A stretch of DNA of 64,000 nucleotides from Arthrobacter sp. PAMC 25486 (GTDB lineage Bacteria > Actinomycetota > Actinomycetes > Actinomycetales > Micrococcaceae). The stretch is from contig NZ_CP007595.1 of NCBI RefSeq assembly GCF_000785535.1, positions 1,488,001-1,552,000 on the forward strand, read 5' to 3'. Position numbers and translations under genes: made by a program. Below are positions 36,622 through 46,526 of the stretch, piece by piece (positions within the stretch are counted from its first letter, which is position 1; each line of letters starts with the position of its first letter). A model generated the notes under the pieces. The model was not told the origin of the DNA. It saw only the letters and a list, made by a program, of their open reading frames with translations, and did no database searches.

Positions 36622-38421
36622 CTACCGCACCGGGTCCTGTTGGTGTGCCGACAGTGCCGCAAAGTCGCCGTCAATGGCCCGCAGTGCCTCGTGCGGGATG
36701 ATGCCGAACGCCAGGTTGGTGATCTCCACCAGTGTCATGCCCATCGCCTCATCCGGCAGCGGACTGTCCACGAGTGCACCCAGTCGCATTCGCAGGACCG
36801 CGAGCGCGGCCGGGTCAGCCAACAATTCCCGTAACGTGCGGTTGACGCTAATCCGCCCGCCGGAAAACTCCCGCGCTTCAACCGGCCCGCTGCGCGAGGA
36901 CAGCACCTGCTCCCATTGCTCACGCACCAGCAAGTGCGCCTCCGTCACGGCCCCTGATTCGGGCAGCCCCAGGCGTTCATATTGTTCCGGCGGCGCCGCG
37001 TTCTGGCGCATCAACTCAACGAGCATCGTGGCCATGCGCAGCTCCAACTCATCGTCCTGCAGCGGCTGTTGCTGGTCCGGGTCGCTGTTCAGGTCAAAGA
37101 GCAGCGTGCCGAAACTGTGCGGGTCCGTGTAGCTGTAGGCCGGCACGCGCAGCACCGGCATGTCCTTGGTGAACGGCAGCGGGTCAACCAACACGGCCTG
37201 GCTCAGGATTTCCGAGGGGAAGCGGCCACGCATATTCGTCGGCATCAGTGTGTAATCAACCAGCGGCTGGTTGCCGGCGCGGGCACAGGCCCGCATGTAG
37301 ACGTAACGTCCGTCGGTGACGCTGACATGCCCGCCGTGGATGCCAAACAAGCCCGCTTCCCTCACGGGGGTGTCCCGGGCCACCGTGTCCTGCAGCGAGC
37401 GGCCTTGCATGTCCGGAGTTGCTTCGACACCGAAGAAGTCCAACAGGGTTGGCCCCAAATCAATGGTCTGCACCAGGGAGTCCCGGCGTTCCCCGCGGAC
37501 CCCGGCGCGCGGATCCCAAATGAACAGTGGAGTGTGGATGGTTTCGTCGTAGAACGGCGGCGCATTTTTGCCCAGCCAGTCATGTTCACCCAACAGCAGG
37601 CCATGGTCGGTGCAGACAATCAGCATGGTGTCGTCCCACAAGTCATGTTCATCCATGGCGTCCAGCACGCGGCCCAGCGAGTTGTCGCACATGGACAGCA
37701 GTGCCGCATACTCGTACCGGAGATGCTCCAATTCCTCGGCGGATTCCGTGACCTGCTTGTAGTCGGGCCAGTCAAACTCCGGCCCGTCATAGTTGTGCGG
37801 GTACAGCGCCTTGTACTGTTCATAGCTGAAAAAGGGTTCATGCGGGTCAAAGGTCTCGATCTGCACCATCCAATTGTCTGCCCCGTGGTTGCTCTCAATG
37901 AAGTGCAGCCCCGCGTCAAAGGTGCCCGTCTGCGGATGGTCGGCCTCGTCCCGCAGGTATTCGCGGTTGATCCGGTCCTGCCGACGCAACACCTGGTTGC
38001 TGGAAAACGGCAGCACATCCGATAAATCCGGATCCCCCACACGCCCCTTCCACTCGTCCCCTTCCTGGCCGCGAATCAGCTCGAAGGTGTTGAACCGCGG
38101 ATGGTACGTTGCTCCGCCGTCGAGCCAGTAGTGCTGGTGATCGGTGGCCAGATGCGTGTAAACACCCGCCTGCTTGAGCATCTCGGGGGCGGAATCATCG
38201 AAGGGTTCCAGCGGCCCCCAGCCGCGGTGCAGAAAGTTGTGCCGGCCGGTGTGCAGCTCCCGCCGCGCCGGCATGCACGGCATGCTGCCGCCATAACAAT
38301 TGTCGAAGGTAGCTGTGCGCCCGGCCAGCCGCTCAAAGTTTGGCGCCTTCACCCAGTCATTGCCATAGGGCGGCAGGAAACGGCGGTTGAGTGTGTCAAA
38401 CAGGACCACGATGGCTTTCAT
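36622..38421 (-). CDS. Sulfatase (Cys-type, formylglycine-dependent)
   Basis: The 599-residue protein has the sulfatase modification motif CMPAR with Cys49 in SMPCMPARRELHTGR, where the cysteine becomes formylglycine. Early acidic metal ligands (LFDTLNRRFL) and the late CTDHGLLLGEHDWLGKN segment with Asp-His complete the active site. No signal peptide is seen, so it is probably cytoplasmic and acts on an imported sulfated substrate. The next gene on the same strand upstream is an MFS transporter, a likely partner. No maturase is present in the window. Confidence 0.9.
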   Translation of the reverse strand: MKAIVVLFDTLNRRFLPPYGNDWVKAPNFERLAGRTATFDNCYGGSMPCMPARRELHTGRHNFLHRGWGPLEPFDDSAPEMLKQAGVYTHLATDHQHYWLDGGATYHPRFNTFELIRGQEGDEWKGRVGDPDLSDVLPFSSNQVLRRQDRINREYLRDEADHPQTGTFDAGLHFIESNHGADNWMVQIETFDPHEPFFSYEQYKALYPHNYDGPEFDWPDYKQVTESAEELEHLRYEYAALLSMCDNSLGRVLDAMDEHDLWDDTMLIVCTDHGLLLGEHDWLGKNAPPFYDETIHTPLFIWDPRAGVRGERRDSLVQTIDLGPTLLDFFGVEATPDMQGRSLQDTVARDTPVREAGLFGIHGGHVSVTDGRYVYMRACARAGNQPLVDYTLMPTNMRGRFPSEILSQAVLVDPLPFTKDMPVLRVPAYSYTDPHSFGTLLFDLNSDPDQQQPLQDDELELRMATMLVELMRQNAAPPEQYERLGLPESGAVTEAHLLVREQWEQVLSSRSGPVEAREFSGGRISVNRTLRELLADPAALAVLRMRLGALVDSPLPDEAMGMTLVEITNLAFGIIPHEALRAIDGDFAALSAHQQDPVR

Positions 38422-38516
38422 GGGCGGCTTTTCTCCTTAAAGTACGACGGCGTTCGGGTGCGGTCTGCGGGTGGTTTGGGAACGTCCGCCTTCGGGTGCG
38501 GCAGGTGGGTAGGCCG

Positions 38517-39791
38517 CTACCGCACATTCCGGATGCGGTACACGGCAAATCCGCCGGCAATCATGATGAGCGCAGCCACTACGTACAGGCTGCGGTAGCC
38601 GGCAAAGCTCAACACCATCCAACCCACGATTGGTGCGATGGGGATGTGCTGGGCGGTGTTGATCAGGCCCAGGTCACGGCCCCGGGTTTCTGCGTTGGGC
38701 AGCAGGTCGGTTACGAGCGCCTGGTCCACCGACAGGAACATGCCAAAGCCAAGCCCCAGCAGTACAGCGGCCACCATGGACGCTTCCCAGGTGGGCAGGA
38801 TCGCCAGCAACAGTGCCGCGGTGCCCTGCAATCCTGCGGCCATGCCGATGAAGATCCGGCGTTTGCCCCATTTGTCGGAGAGTACCCCGCCCAGCCAGCT
38901 GGTGAACCCACAGGCCACGAGGTATATCAGGATCAGCACCAGCAGGGAATCGTCGGGGCTCTTGACCTCAAGGACATCGGCAAGGAAGAACAGCAGGTAA
39001 GTGGTGCCCACCAGATTGCCTGAGTAAATCAGTACACGTGAGGCCATGGCCCAGTAATACCCAGGGTAGGCCTTGGGCCGTGGCAGCGTAATGGCGTGGC
39101 GCAGAGTGGCCCTGCCAGCCACCCTTTCGGGCGCGGCGGGTTCGGTGAAACGCAGCAGAAACGGCAAGGAACACAGCAGACCCAGCGCCCCGATGAGTGC
39201 CCAGCTGCCCGGCACGGAAGTGACCAGCATCGTCACCAGCACCATCCCGATGGCCAGGGCCAAAACTTGGGGAACACCCATGGCTGCGGAGGCGCGGCCC
39301 CGCTGGTTGATCGGGACCTGATCGGCGATCATGGCCGAGAGCGCCACCAAAATGGCGGCCTCACCCAGGGCGACGACCGCAACCAGCAAGGCAATGACCA
39401 CCCAGTTGCTCTGCAGGCCGATGATGGAGAACGGGACGGCCGCTACGGCAAAGCCCAGCAGCGCCCAGGTACGGCGCCGGCCAAAGCGGGAGGTGGTCCT
39501 ATCGCACAGCACACCGATGACCGGGACGGATAACAGGATCACGATGGCCGTCTCCGCTATGAGAAACGAGGTCACGCTGACTTTGTCGGCAGGGGCCACG
39601 GTGGCGCTGATCTTGGCGATCATGAACTGGCCAGGCAGCATGACCAGAAGCCAAAAACCAAACCAGGCCAGGGAAAAATGCCACAACCATGAGGGGCTTA
39701 CGGGTGACGGCTGGGAGTTCTCGGCCAATGCGGCAGCGGAATCGGCTGGAGCCATCCCCGATCTGGCATTGGCCGGTTCAAGTGTGGCCAT
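38517..39791 (-). CDS. MFS transporter, likely partner of the sulfatase
   Basis: The 424-residue protein has about 12 predicted membrane helices and the MFS motif CDRTTSRFGRRRTWAL between helices 2 and 3. It resembles the MFS/GPH carriers that import glycosides. It lies 95 nt upstream of the sulfatase on the same strand and probably brings in a sulfated compound, which is inference. An N-terminal polar stretch of about 30 residues precedes the first helix. Confidence 0.8.
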   Translation of the reverse strand: MATLEPANARSGMAPADSAAALAENSQPSPVSPSWLWHFSLAWFGFWLLVMLPGQFMIAKISATVAPADKVSVTSFLIAETAIVILLSVPVIGVLCDRTTSRFGRRRTWALLGFAVAAVPFSIIGLQSNWVVIALLVAVVALGEAAILVALSAMIADQVPINQRGRASAAMGVPQVLALAIGMVLVTMLVTSVPGSWALIGALGLLCSLPFLLRFTEPAAPERVAGRATLRHAITLPRPKAYPGYYWAMASRVLIYSGNLVGTTYLLFFLADVLEVKSPDDSLLVLILIYLVACGFTSWLGGVLSDKWGKRRIFIGMAAGLQGTAALLLAILPTWEASMVAAVLLGLGFGMFLSVDQALVTDLLPNAETRGRDLGLINTAQHIPIAPIVGWMVLSFAGYRSLYVVAALIMIAGGFAVYRIRNVR

Positions 39792-39978
39792 GCCTTGAAG
39801 TATGCGTGGCGCGGATCACTTGGTCAATGGGTGCCGGCTCCACCGCTCGCCGCACCATGCCCGCGACTGTCTCGCCGACGGCGCATCGCACCCGCATCTG
39901 CCCTTGCCAAGTGGGCTATCGAGGAGTTAGCTGAAAATGTCCCTCAGGAAATCTTTCACAAGGAAAGAAGCATCCAGC

Positions 39979-40440
39979 ATGGCTGCCGAACGTCTGAACA
40001 TCAACGAGATCGACCCGCAAGCCTTCCAACCCATGTACGCCATGGAAAAGTACATCCACGGCGGTACGCTGGGCGAAGATCTACTGGCGCTGGTAAAGAT
40101 CCGTGCATCCCAAATCAACGGCTGCGCCTACTGCCTGGACATGCACGGCAGGGAAGCCCGCGAGGCCGGCGTGGACAACCGCCGCCTCGACGTGTTGGCC
40201 GGCTGGCGGGAGGCCACCGCACTATTCAGCCCCCGTGAGCTGGCTGCCTTGGCGCTCACCGAAGCAGTAACCATGATCAGTGCCGGCGGCGTCCCCGACG
40301 ACGTGTGGAACGATGCCGCCGCCCAGTTCCCCGGCACGGAAATGCCCTTACTGCTCATGGCGATTTCAGCCATCAACGTCTGGAACCGTTTGGCCGTCAC
40401 CACCCATCAGACACTGCCGAACATGCCAGCTGCGGTGTAG
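39979..40440 (+). CDS. AhpD-like / carboxymuconolactone decarboxylase family protein
   Basis: The 153-residue protein has the peroxidase-type redox motif in QINGCAYCLDMH (CxxC and following His), typical of AhpD-like alkylhydroperoxidase proteins. Homologues start just before the RLN of MAAERLNINEIDP, so I use the ATG at 39979, with AGGAAAG 11 nt upstream. An ATG at 39937 with GAGGAG before it is an alternative that adds 14 residues. A probable role is peroxide or organic hydroperoxide defence. Divergent from the MFS gene. Confidence 0.82.
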   Translation: MAAERLNINEIDPQAFQPMYAMEKYIHGGTLGEDLLALVKIRASQINGCAYCLDMHGREAREAGVDNRRLDVLAGWREATALFSPRELAALALTEAVTMISAGGVPDDVWNDAAAQFPGTEMPLLLMAISAINVWNRLAVTTHQTLPNMPAAV

Positions 40441-40498
40441 CTTCCACGGCTCCCGTAAGCTGTGGGAATTACGCCGCAACCAGCCAACGGAGCTCTCC

Positions 40499-41968
40499 AT
40501 GTCCCAGCACGACGCCGGTCCCTCCCTGGGCGCAACCGCCACCACCTCCTGCGGCGAGGTTCGGGGAGAGGTGCGTGACGGCGTCGAACATTATTGGGGC
40601 ATCCCCTACGCCGCCGCTCCGGTTGGAGAGTTGCGTTTTGCCCTCCCACACCCTGCCCCGGCGTGGGAGGGTGTGCGTGATTCAACCGAACCAGGCCCCA
40701 CCGCACCACAGAATCCGTACACCGGCGCCATTGCCCGGATCCTTCCCACCGTGATCATTGCCGGCGACGGCTTCCTGAACCTGAACATTGCGGCACCGGC
40801 GGTCCGGGGGCCGGAGCTGCTGCCGGTCATGGTGTGGTTCCACGGCGGTTCCCTGCAGCATGGCTCCAATGCGCTGGTTGGGTACCGGGGCCGCTCCTTT
40901 GCCCGTGACGGCATTGTGTATGTTGCGGTCAACTACCGTTTGGGCGCAGAGGGCTTCTCCGTTCTGGATGGCGCTCCGCGCAACCTTGGCCTGGCCGACC
41001 AGATGGCCGCGCTTCGCTGGGTGCAGCAGGAGATCGCCTCCTTTGGCGGGGACCCCCAGCGTGTAACGGTGTTTGGGCAGTCGGCCGGCGGCAACACGGT
41101 TGCCGCCTTGCTGGCACATCCGGACGCTTCGACGCTGTTCAGTCGAGCCATCATCCAAAGCGGGCCGTTGACTGCTGACCCGGCAAAGCAGGCCGGGAAG
41201 ATCACCCAACGGATGGCCAAGGACTTAAAGATTCCAGCCACCCGTGACGCCTTTTCACGATTCTCCCCTGATGAACTGTTGGCGTCGCAGGCACGTGTCA
41301 CCGCCGGGTCAACGCCCATCACGGGCGGGCTGAGTTTTGCCCTCGCCGTTGACCCGGTCTTTGTCCCGGTGAGCCCGGCCGCGGCGTTTGCCTCAGGTGC
41401 CGGATCCGGCACCCCGCTGCTCATCGGCACCACCACGGACGAGGCCCGGCTCTGGCTGGTACCGTCCGGCCTTGTGATGAAACTCAAGGCCCTGCATTTG
41501 GCCGTTGCCCGCCGCAAGGTGGGCATTTCTGCTGCCGCTGTCAAGCTGTTCCAGCGCAACAGGCCGTATTCGGTCATGGGCGAAATCCTTGGTGCGCTGG
41601 CCACCGACAAGCTGCTGCGCGTACCCATGAACCAGCTGGCGGATGCCCGTCTGGCGGGTCCCGCCCCCACCTATGTTTACGAATTCGCGTGGGAGAGCCC
41701 GGTGGAGCACTTGCGGGCCGCGCACGCCGTCGAACTTGGCTTTGTCTTTGACGACCTGCTCTCCCCTGATTCGCTTGGACTGGCCGGCAGCACCGCCCCG
41801 CAGCCGCTGGCGACCGAAATGCACCGGGCCTGGGTGGATTTTGCTGTGTCGGGCAGCCCGGGGTGGGAGGCCTGGAACTCACAGCGCCCGGTCAAGACTT
41901 TCGACGGCGGCACCAACCCTGTGATTTACGCTCCCCGGGACGAGGAGCGGGTCACGCTCACGCCGTAG
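40499..41968 (+). CDS. Type B carboxylesterase
   Basis: The 489-residue alpha/beta hydrolase has the GQSAGG nucleophile elbow with Ser195, the oxyanion segment VMVWFHGGSLQHGS and YRLGAEGFSVLDGAP. The early DGVEHYWGIPYA is the usual N-terminal signature (typically F-x-GIPYA). There is no signal peptide. The ATG at 40499 has GGAG 7 nt upstream and follows the AhpD-like gene by 58 nt, so the two may be co-transcribed. Substrate is an unspecified ester. Confidence 0.9.
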   Translation: MSQHDAGPSLGATATTSCGEVRGEVRDGVEHYWGIPYAAAPVGELRFALPHPAPAWEGVRDSTEPGPTAPQNPYTGAIARILPTVIIAGDGFLNLNIAAPAVRGPELLPVMVWFHGGSLQHGSNALVGYRGRSFARDGIVYVAVNYRLGAEGFSVLDGAPRNLGLADQMAALRWVQQEIASFGGDPQRVTVFGQSAGGNTVAALLAHPDASTLFSRAIIQSGPLTADPAKQAGKITQRMAKDLKIPATRDAFSRFSPDELLASQARVTAGSTPITGGLSFALAVDPVFVPVSPAAAFASGAGSGTPLLIGTTTDEARLWLVPSGLVMKLKALHLAVARRKVGISAAAVKLFQRNRPYSVMGEILGALATDKLLRVPMNQLADARLAGPAPTYVYEFAWESPVEHLRAAHAVELGFVFDDLLSPDSLGLAGSTAPQPLATEMHRAWVDFAVSGSPGWEAWNSQRPVKTFDGGTNPVIYAPRDEERVTLTP

Positions 41969-42025
41969 TTGGTTGGGCGGCGCAGTTGGGTGGGCGGCGC
42001 AGTCGGGTGGGCGGGCGGCAGCAAC
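41969..42025. repeat. G-rich short tandem repeat between convergent genes
   Basis: GGTGGGCGGCGCAGT-type units occur about 2.5 times with a 17-nt period between 41971 and 42015, after the esterase stop and before the regulator's stop. It is strand-asymmetric (G-rich on the plus strand). No hairpin terminator is seen. Confidence 0.55.
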
Positions 42026-45000
42026 TCAGTTCCGGAAGGCTCTGGCTTCCTGCTCCCAGCGGCCCAGCCCACTTGCCACCGCCTGCGCCTGCCCGTGCGC
42101 GCCCATGGCGGTCAAGGCTACAACCAACCCGCGGCCCGCTTCCTGGTTGCCCGGCTCCATGTCCAGCACCGAACGGTACAGCTGGCTCGCGGACAGCGGC
42201 TTGCCAGCGGCTGCATCCTGTTCTGCCAGCGTCACTGCCAGCTGGCAGTACGTCAGCTGTGCCTCGTGGCGCAGGGTGGTGGCCCAATCGGCATAGGGCT
42301 CTTCCGCGAAGACATCCCCCAAGTACAGGTTTGCTGCTGAGCGAAGGTCCTGGAGTGTGGTGCCTCGGGCGAGCCTGAAGAACTCCTCAACATCAATGGA
42401 CACATGCTCCAGCTGCAGCCGCACCGACTCCGCATCCACCATGACAAAATACTGGGGCGGAAAGTTCCGGTTCGGGTCCATGGCGCGCCTGATGGTGTTG
42501 ATGGCAACAGCAAAACGGTTGGCCAGCCGCTCTGGATGCAACCCCGGCCACAGAACATCCATGAACACCTCCCTCGAGGTGGGAACCCCCCGCGTGCTCA
42601 CCAACAGCTTCAGCAGTTCCCGGGCTTTCCTGGAGGTCCAGCGGGCGCGCTGCCCGTGGTGGGAAACGACGTCGAACGCCCCCATGACCCGCACCCGGAC
42701 GCGGCCGTCCTGCCCACAGTTCTGCAAGGACGTTCCAGCCGTGGGGCCAGTGGTGGGCGGCTCTGCAGCCGGCACGAGATTCTGTGCAGCCTTTGCCCGG
42801 GCAGCAAGCAGGGGAAAGTCCCGTCTGCGTGCCGACGCCGCCGCTTGCTCCAGCAATCGCGCCGCCTCGGCCAGGGAAGACCCAGAGCGGTCCAAATGGC
42901 GCAGCATGAACTCGGCCAGCTCAATCTGGGCCTCCGCCAACCATGCCTGTGCACCGGACCGGGCACTGACATCGACCGCGGCCCGGAGATGCTCCTGCGC
43001 CTCGTCCACGAAGCCAAGCCGTTCCGTGAGCAGGCCAAGGCTCCTGGCCACAGTGCCCCAGAAGGCCATGCCAACACCCAGCGGGATCACTTGGCGGGCA
43101 TAGGGCAGCAACGCATAGCGGATTTCGGCACCAAATTCCTCCGTGCCCAGCTCACTGGCAATCTCGGCCAGCGCGGTCATGGTGGAGAGCCACATGCGGT
43201 TCCGGGGAATGGCGGACACATCCTGCAGTGTGTCCAGAAGCTGTTCCGCAGCATCCGTGCGGCCCTGCTTGTGCCAAAGCCACACAAGTGATGCCGCCCA
43301 GATTCGTTCCTCCGGGCGCTCGCGCCGGGCATGCAGAAAACTGGACTCCGCGTCATCAATCTTGCCCTGCATCCAACGGATGACACCCATCTGGCCGGTG
43401 AATACAGCATCGGCGCTGGATTCATCGGCGGCCATTGCCGCAGCGTGGGCTTCCAGAACCAGCCGCTCCGCCAGCACGGTGTCCCCGTCAAGAATTGCAC
43501 GCAGGCAGCGGAACCAATGCGCCTGCCTGCTTTGATGGAGCTCCGGAAATTGACTCACAATGTCGCTGCGGTGGGTCAGCTGCAAGTCCAATTCCTGAAT
43601 GTCACCCTTTTCCAGCAGCGCAATCAACAGCAGAAAGTAACCGACCGAGGCCAGCCGGAACTCGTTGTGCTGCTCCACCACTGCCAGAATCCGCCGGGCG
43701 GCACCGTGGCGGGCCGCCACGGTGCCGGGCGACAGATCTGACATGGCGCTAGCCGCCAGGGCATAGGCCTCGGCTACCGGGCAGGCCAATTCAGCGGCGA
43801 TCCGCAGGGCACCCTCGGCGGCGGCAACGGCCGCGTCCGGATGTCTCGGGTATTGCGCCAGCGCAAGCGTAGCAAGGACCTTGACCCGTTCCAGCCCCGT
43901 GAAGGCGTGGCTGTTGTCCAGCGCTTCCTGGCAAGCCTTGATCCGGCGCCGGGCCACCCCATCGGCAAGGTCGAAGTCAAGATGAGGGCCCAAGGCAAGC
44001 TGTGCCGTCACCTCGGGGCAGTCTGTCTGGCCCAGCAACTGCCCGGCCCTCAGATAGCTCGCCTCCGCCAAGGCGTGGTTGCCGACACGCCAGTGCGCCT
44101 GCCCCACCACCAGGGCGAGCCTGACCGCCGTCGTGCCTTCACATTGATCGAGGGAAGGGATCGTGCCCAGGCCCAACTCCCCCAGTTCCACTGCCTCCTC
44201 AAAGGCGAAAGTCTCCAGTGATTCCTGGGCTGCCGCAAGAACCGCGCTCAGCCGTTCCGAAGCCGGTCCCTCCAACAACAACAGGTGGCGCGCCCGTTCC
44301 ACGGGGTTGGCAGAAAGGTCGGCCACGCGCCGCTGCCGCACCGCCTGAACCTGCGCTGGTGACGCCGACGCCAGAACAACCGTCCGCATCAAGCCATGTG
44401 CCATTTCGAAGTGGCCGGCGAAGGGCCCCCGGGCAATGCGTGTTGCCACGCCTCCTGCGAGGGCTTTTTCCACAAGCTCCGTCATGTCAGCAGTGGACAT
44501 GTCGGAGATGTCAGCAAGTTCCGACAGCGCGGGCGGGCGTTCAAACACTGCCAACGTGACGAGCAGCCACCCGACGTCGGGCTCTTGCGATTCGATGCGG
44601 ACCTGGGTCAGGGCCAGCAGGTCACCCTGCGCCTCGATCGACATGCCCTCTTGCAGGGCGCCACCCAGTGCCAATAATTCGCCGATGAGGAGCGGATTCC
44701 CGTCGCTGATGTCGTGAAAAAAGCTCACAGCCTGGGTCCGGCTCACCAGTTCGTCGACTTCCTCGTAACTCAGCCCCATCAGTTCGATCCGATGGGATGC
44801 GAGGAGAAGTTTTTGCAATTGCTCCGAGGCCTGGCCAGTGGAATTTTCCGAGCTGCTGCCAGTGGCACCAACAAAGATGCAATGCTCGTCGGCCAGCTCG
44901 GCCGCAAGGTAGCGCAGCATGAGCACGGATTCGGCGTCGGCGTGCTCCAAGTCATCAAGGAGCACCACCAGTGGAATCTTGCGGGCGCAGTCGCGAAGGT

Positions 45001-45361
45001 GTGCTGCGGCTTCGGCAAAGAATTCGGCCCGGTCCACGGAATGTGATTCCGTCATCAACGACGAATCCAGATCACCAAATTCGAGCCCTGTCAATGGTTC
45101 GGAGGCCAGTTCATCAATGATCTGCTCCCACATGCCATAAGCCCGCCCCTGCACTGCGCGGATGGCCGAGCCATACACACCGACGGCTTTGTTGCGGCCT
45201 GCAGTCTGGGCAATTTCCTGCAGCAGCCGCGTCTTGCCAACCCCGCTGCCGCCGCTGACCACCACGAGCGCAGTCCCGGCCCCAGGGGTTGCCGCCAGGA
45301 GATTTTCGAAAAACAACATTTCTTTTTCGCGCCCGACAAATGAATTTAACGCATCACCCAT
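42026..45361 (-). CDS. Large ATPase regulator with C-terminal SARP-type (wHTH-BTAD) output domain
   Basis: The 1,111-residue protein begins with an AAA/STAND ATPase: FVGREKEMLFFENLL then Walker A GGSGVGKT at 37-44, and Walker B in PLVVLLDDLEHAD near 135. The middle (about 330-850) is helical and TPR-like. The C terminus (about 885-985) is an OmpR-like winged helix, VRVMGAFDVVSHHGQRARW then SRKARELLKLLV and REVFMDVLWPGLHPE, followed by a BTAD domain to the end. In LAL regulators the output is a C-terminal LuxR HTH, and SARPs carry the wHTH-BTAD first, so this is a LAL-like body with a SARP output. Targets unknown. Confidence 0.88.
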   Translation of the reverse strand: MGDALNSFVGREKEMLFFENLLAATPGAGTALVVVSGGSGVGKTRLLQEIAQTAGRNKAVGVYGSAIRAVQGRAYGMWEQIIDELASEPLTGLEFGDLDSSLMTESHSVDRAEFFAEAAAHLRDCARKIPLVVLLDDLEHADAESVLMLRYLAAELADEHCIFVGATGSSSENSTGQASEQLQKLLLASHRIELMGLSYEEVDELVSRTQAVSFFHDISDGNPLLIGELLALGGALQEGMSIEAQGDLLALTQVRIESQEPDVGWLLVTLAVFERPPALSELADISDMSTADMTELVEKALAGGVATRIARGPFAGHFEMAHGLMRTVVLASASPAQVQAVRQRRVADLSANPVERARHLLLLEGPASERLSAVLAAAQESLETFAFEEAVELGELGLGTIPSLDQCEGTTAVRLALVVGQAHWRVGNHALAEASYLRAGQLLGQTDCPEVTAQLALGPHLDFDLADGVARRRIKACQEALDNSHAFTGLERVKVLATLALAQYPRHPDAAVAAAEGALRIAAELACPVAEAYALAASAMSDLSPGTVAARHGAARRILAVVEQHNEFRLASVGYFLLLIALLEKGDIQELDLQLTHRSDIVSQFPELHQSRQAHWFRCLRAILDGDTVLAERLVLEAHAAAMAADESSADAVFTGQMGVIRWMQGKIDDAESSFLHARRERPEERIWAASLVWLWHKQGRTDAAEQLLDTLQDVSAIPRNRMWLSTMTALAEIASELGTEEFGAEIRYALLPYARQVIPLGVGMAFWGTVARSLGLLTERLGFVDEAQEHLRAAVDVSARSGAQAWLAEAQIELAEFMLRHLDRSGSSLAEAARLLEQAAASARRRDFPLLAARAKAAQNLVPAAEPPTTGPTAGTSLQNCGQDGRVRVRVMGAFDVVSHHGQRARWTSRKARELLKLLVSTRGVPTSREVFMDVLWPGLHPERLANRFAVAINTIRRAMDPNRNFPPQYFVMVDAESVRLQLEHVSIDVEEFFRLARGTTLQDLRSAANLYLGDVFAEEPYADWATTLRHEAQLTYCQLAVTLAEQDAAAGKPLSASQLYRSVLDMEPGNQEAGRGLVVALTAMGAHGQAQAVASGLGRWEQEARAFRN

Positions 45362-45630
45362 GGAAATAGTCTTTCACCGAGACCCATTGAATTATGCAAC
45401 TTCCCACCATGGCCTCATGATAGCCAATGGTCCGTGAAAAAGCGTCAATTCCAGAATGTATCATTTTTTGTCGATAACGAAAATAATACTTTATGCTTCT
45501 TGTCGTTCCCTGGGGATCAGGAATGGCTGTTCACCCCCGGGGCGCAGGCCGTGGTCTTGGCCTATGAAGGCGGCCTTCGCCGCGCGCGTTCCGACGGACT
45601 ATGAACAGGGGGCCGGTATAGCCTGTTCAC
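45362..45630. other. AT-rich divergent promoter region
   Basis: No gene is seen. The region separates the regulator and the methyltransferase, which are divergently transcribed. It is unusually AT-rich around 45440-45500. A weak TTGTCG-17-TTATGC pair lies near 45470-45498 on the plus strand. No confident operator was found. Confidence 0.4.
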
Positions 45631-46287
45631 ATGGCGACCTTGTTTGATGAGACCTTCTGGGATGAGCGGTACAGCGGCAGCGGCGCCGTATGGAGTGGCA
45701 ACCCGAACCCGCAATTGGTGGCCGAGGCTGCCGGGCTCGCCCCCGGCCGGGCGTTGGACGTTGGATGCGGTGAAGGCGCCGATTCGCTCTGGTTGGCAGA
45801 ACGCGGCTGGCAGGTGAGTGCCGTTGACATTTCAAACGTGGCATTGCAAAAAGCAGCCCACCATGCTTCCGCGAAGGCCGCATCCGGCACGGCCGTACCG
45901 GCATTGTCCGGCACTATTGCCTGGGATCACCACGACCTGCTCGCGTGGACTCCCCCAGCCGCTTCCTTCGACCTGGTCACCGCCCAGTTCATGCACTTGC
46001 CGAAGGTTGACCGGGACCCCTTGTACGCCCGGCTTGCCGCGGCAGTCGCCACCGGAGGCTCGCTGCTCATTGTGGGGCATGCGGCGTCGGACATTCATGC
46101 AGGTGCCCGCAGGCCAGACGTGCCAGATCTTTTCTTCACAGCTGCCGACATTGCCGGTGCCCTGGACGAGAATATGTGGCGGATCGAGGCCTCAGAATCC
46201 AGGCCGCGATCCGCTGAGGATTCCGACGGCCATTCGATCACCATCCACGACGAGGTTCTGCGGGCCGTGCGGTTGGCCCTGCGTTAG
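45631..46287 (+). CDS. Class I SAM-dependent methyltransferase
   Basis: The 218-residue protein opens FDETFWDERYSGSGAVWSG and has the SAM motif I RALDVGCGEGADSLWLAERG, with the acidic VSAVDISNVAL as motif II. The layout resembles TehB/UbiE-like or thiopurine-type small-molecule methyltransferases. Substrate unknown. It stands alone and is followed by a hairpin. Confidence 0.85.
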   Translation: MATLFDETFWDERYSGSGAVWSGNPNPQLVAEAAGLAPGRALDVGCGEGADSLWLAERGWQVSAVDISNVALQKAAHHASAKAASGTAVPALSGTIAWDHHDLLAWTPPAASFDLVTAQFMHLPKVDRDPLYARLAAAVATGGSLLIVGHAASDIHAGARRPDVPDLFFTAADIAGALDENMWRIEASESRPRSAEDSDGHSITIHDEVLRAVRLALR

Positions 46288-46339
46288 CGCTTTTGTCGGC
46301 TCGGCGCCACTTTTCGCTCCGCTCCCCGCGAAGCCCCGT

Positions 46340-46376
46340 GATGCGACAACAATGGCGGCTTTGCCGCCTTCGCATC
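46340..46376. terminator. Hairpin after the methyltransferase gene
   Basis: GATGCGA (46340-46346) pairs with TCGCATC (46370-46376), and an inner GGCGGC-TTT-GCCGCC (46354-46368) forms a second stem. It lies 53 nt after the stop codon. No T-run follows. The remaining sequence to 46526 shows no supportable gene. Confidence 0.5.
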
Positions 46377-46526
46377 CATTTGATTGTGATCGTGCAGTTG
46401 GGGAACGTGTCGGTTCAGGTCGGCTTGTTGAGTGACGGCGTTGCGTTTACAGCCCCGGTGCTCCTGGCAGTGCAATGCACCGTTGCCGCGATGCCCTGCC
46501 CAAACGTCAAGGCCGGGGCTGCTGAG

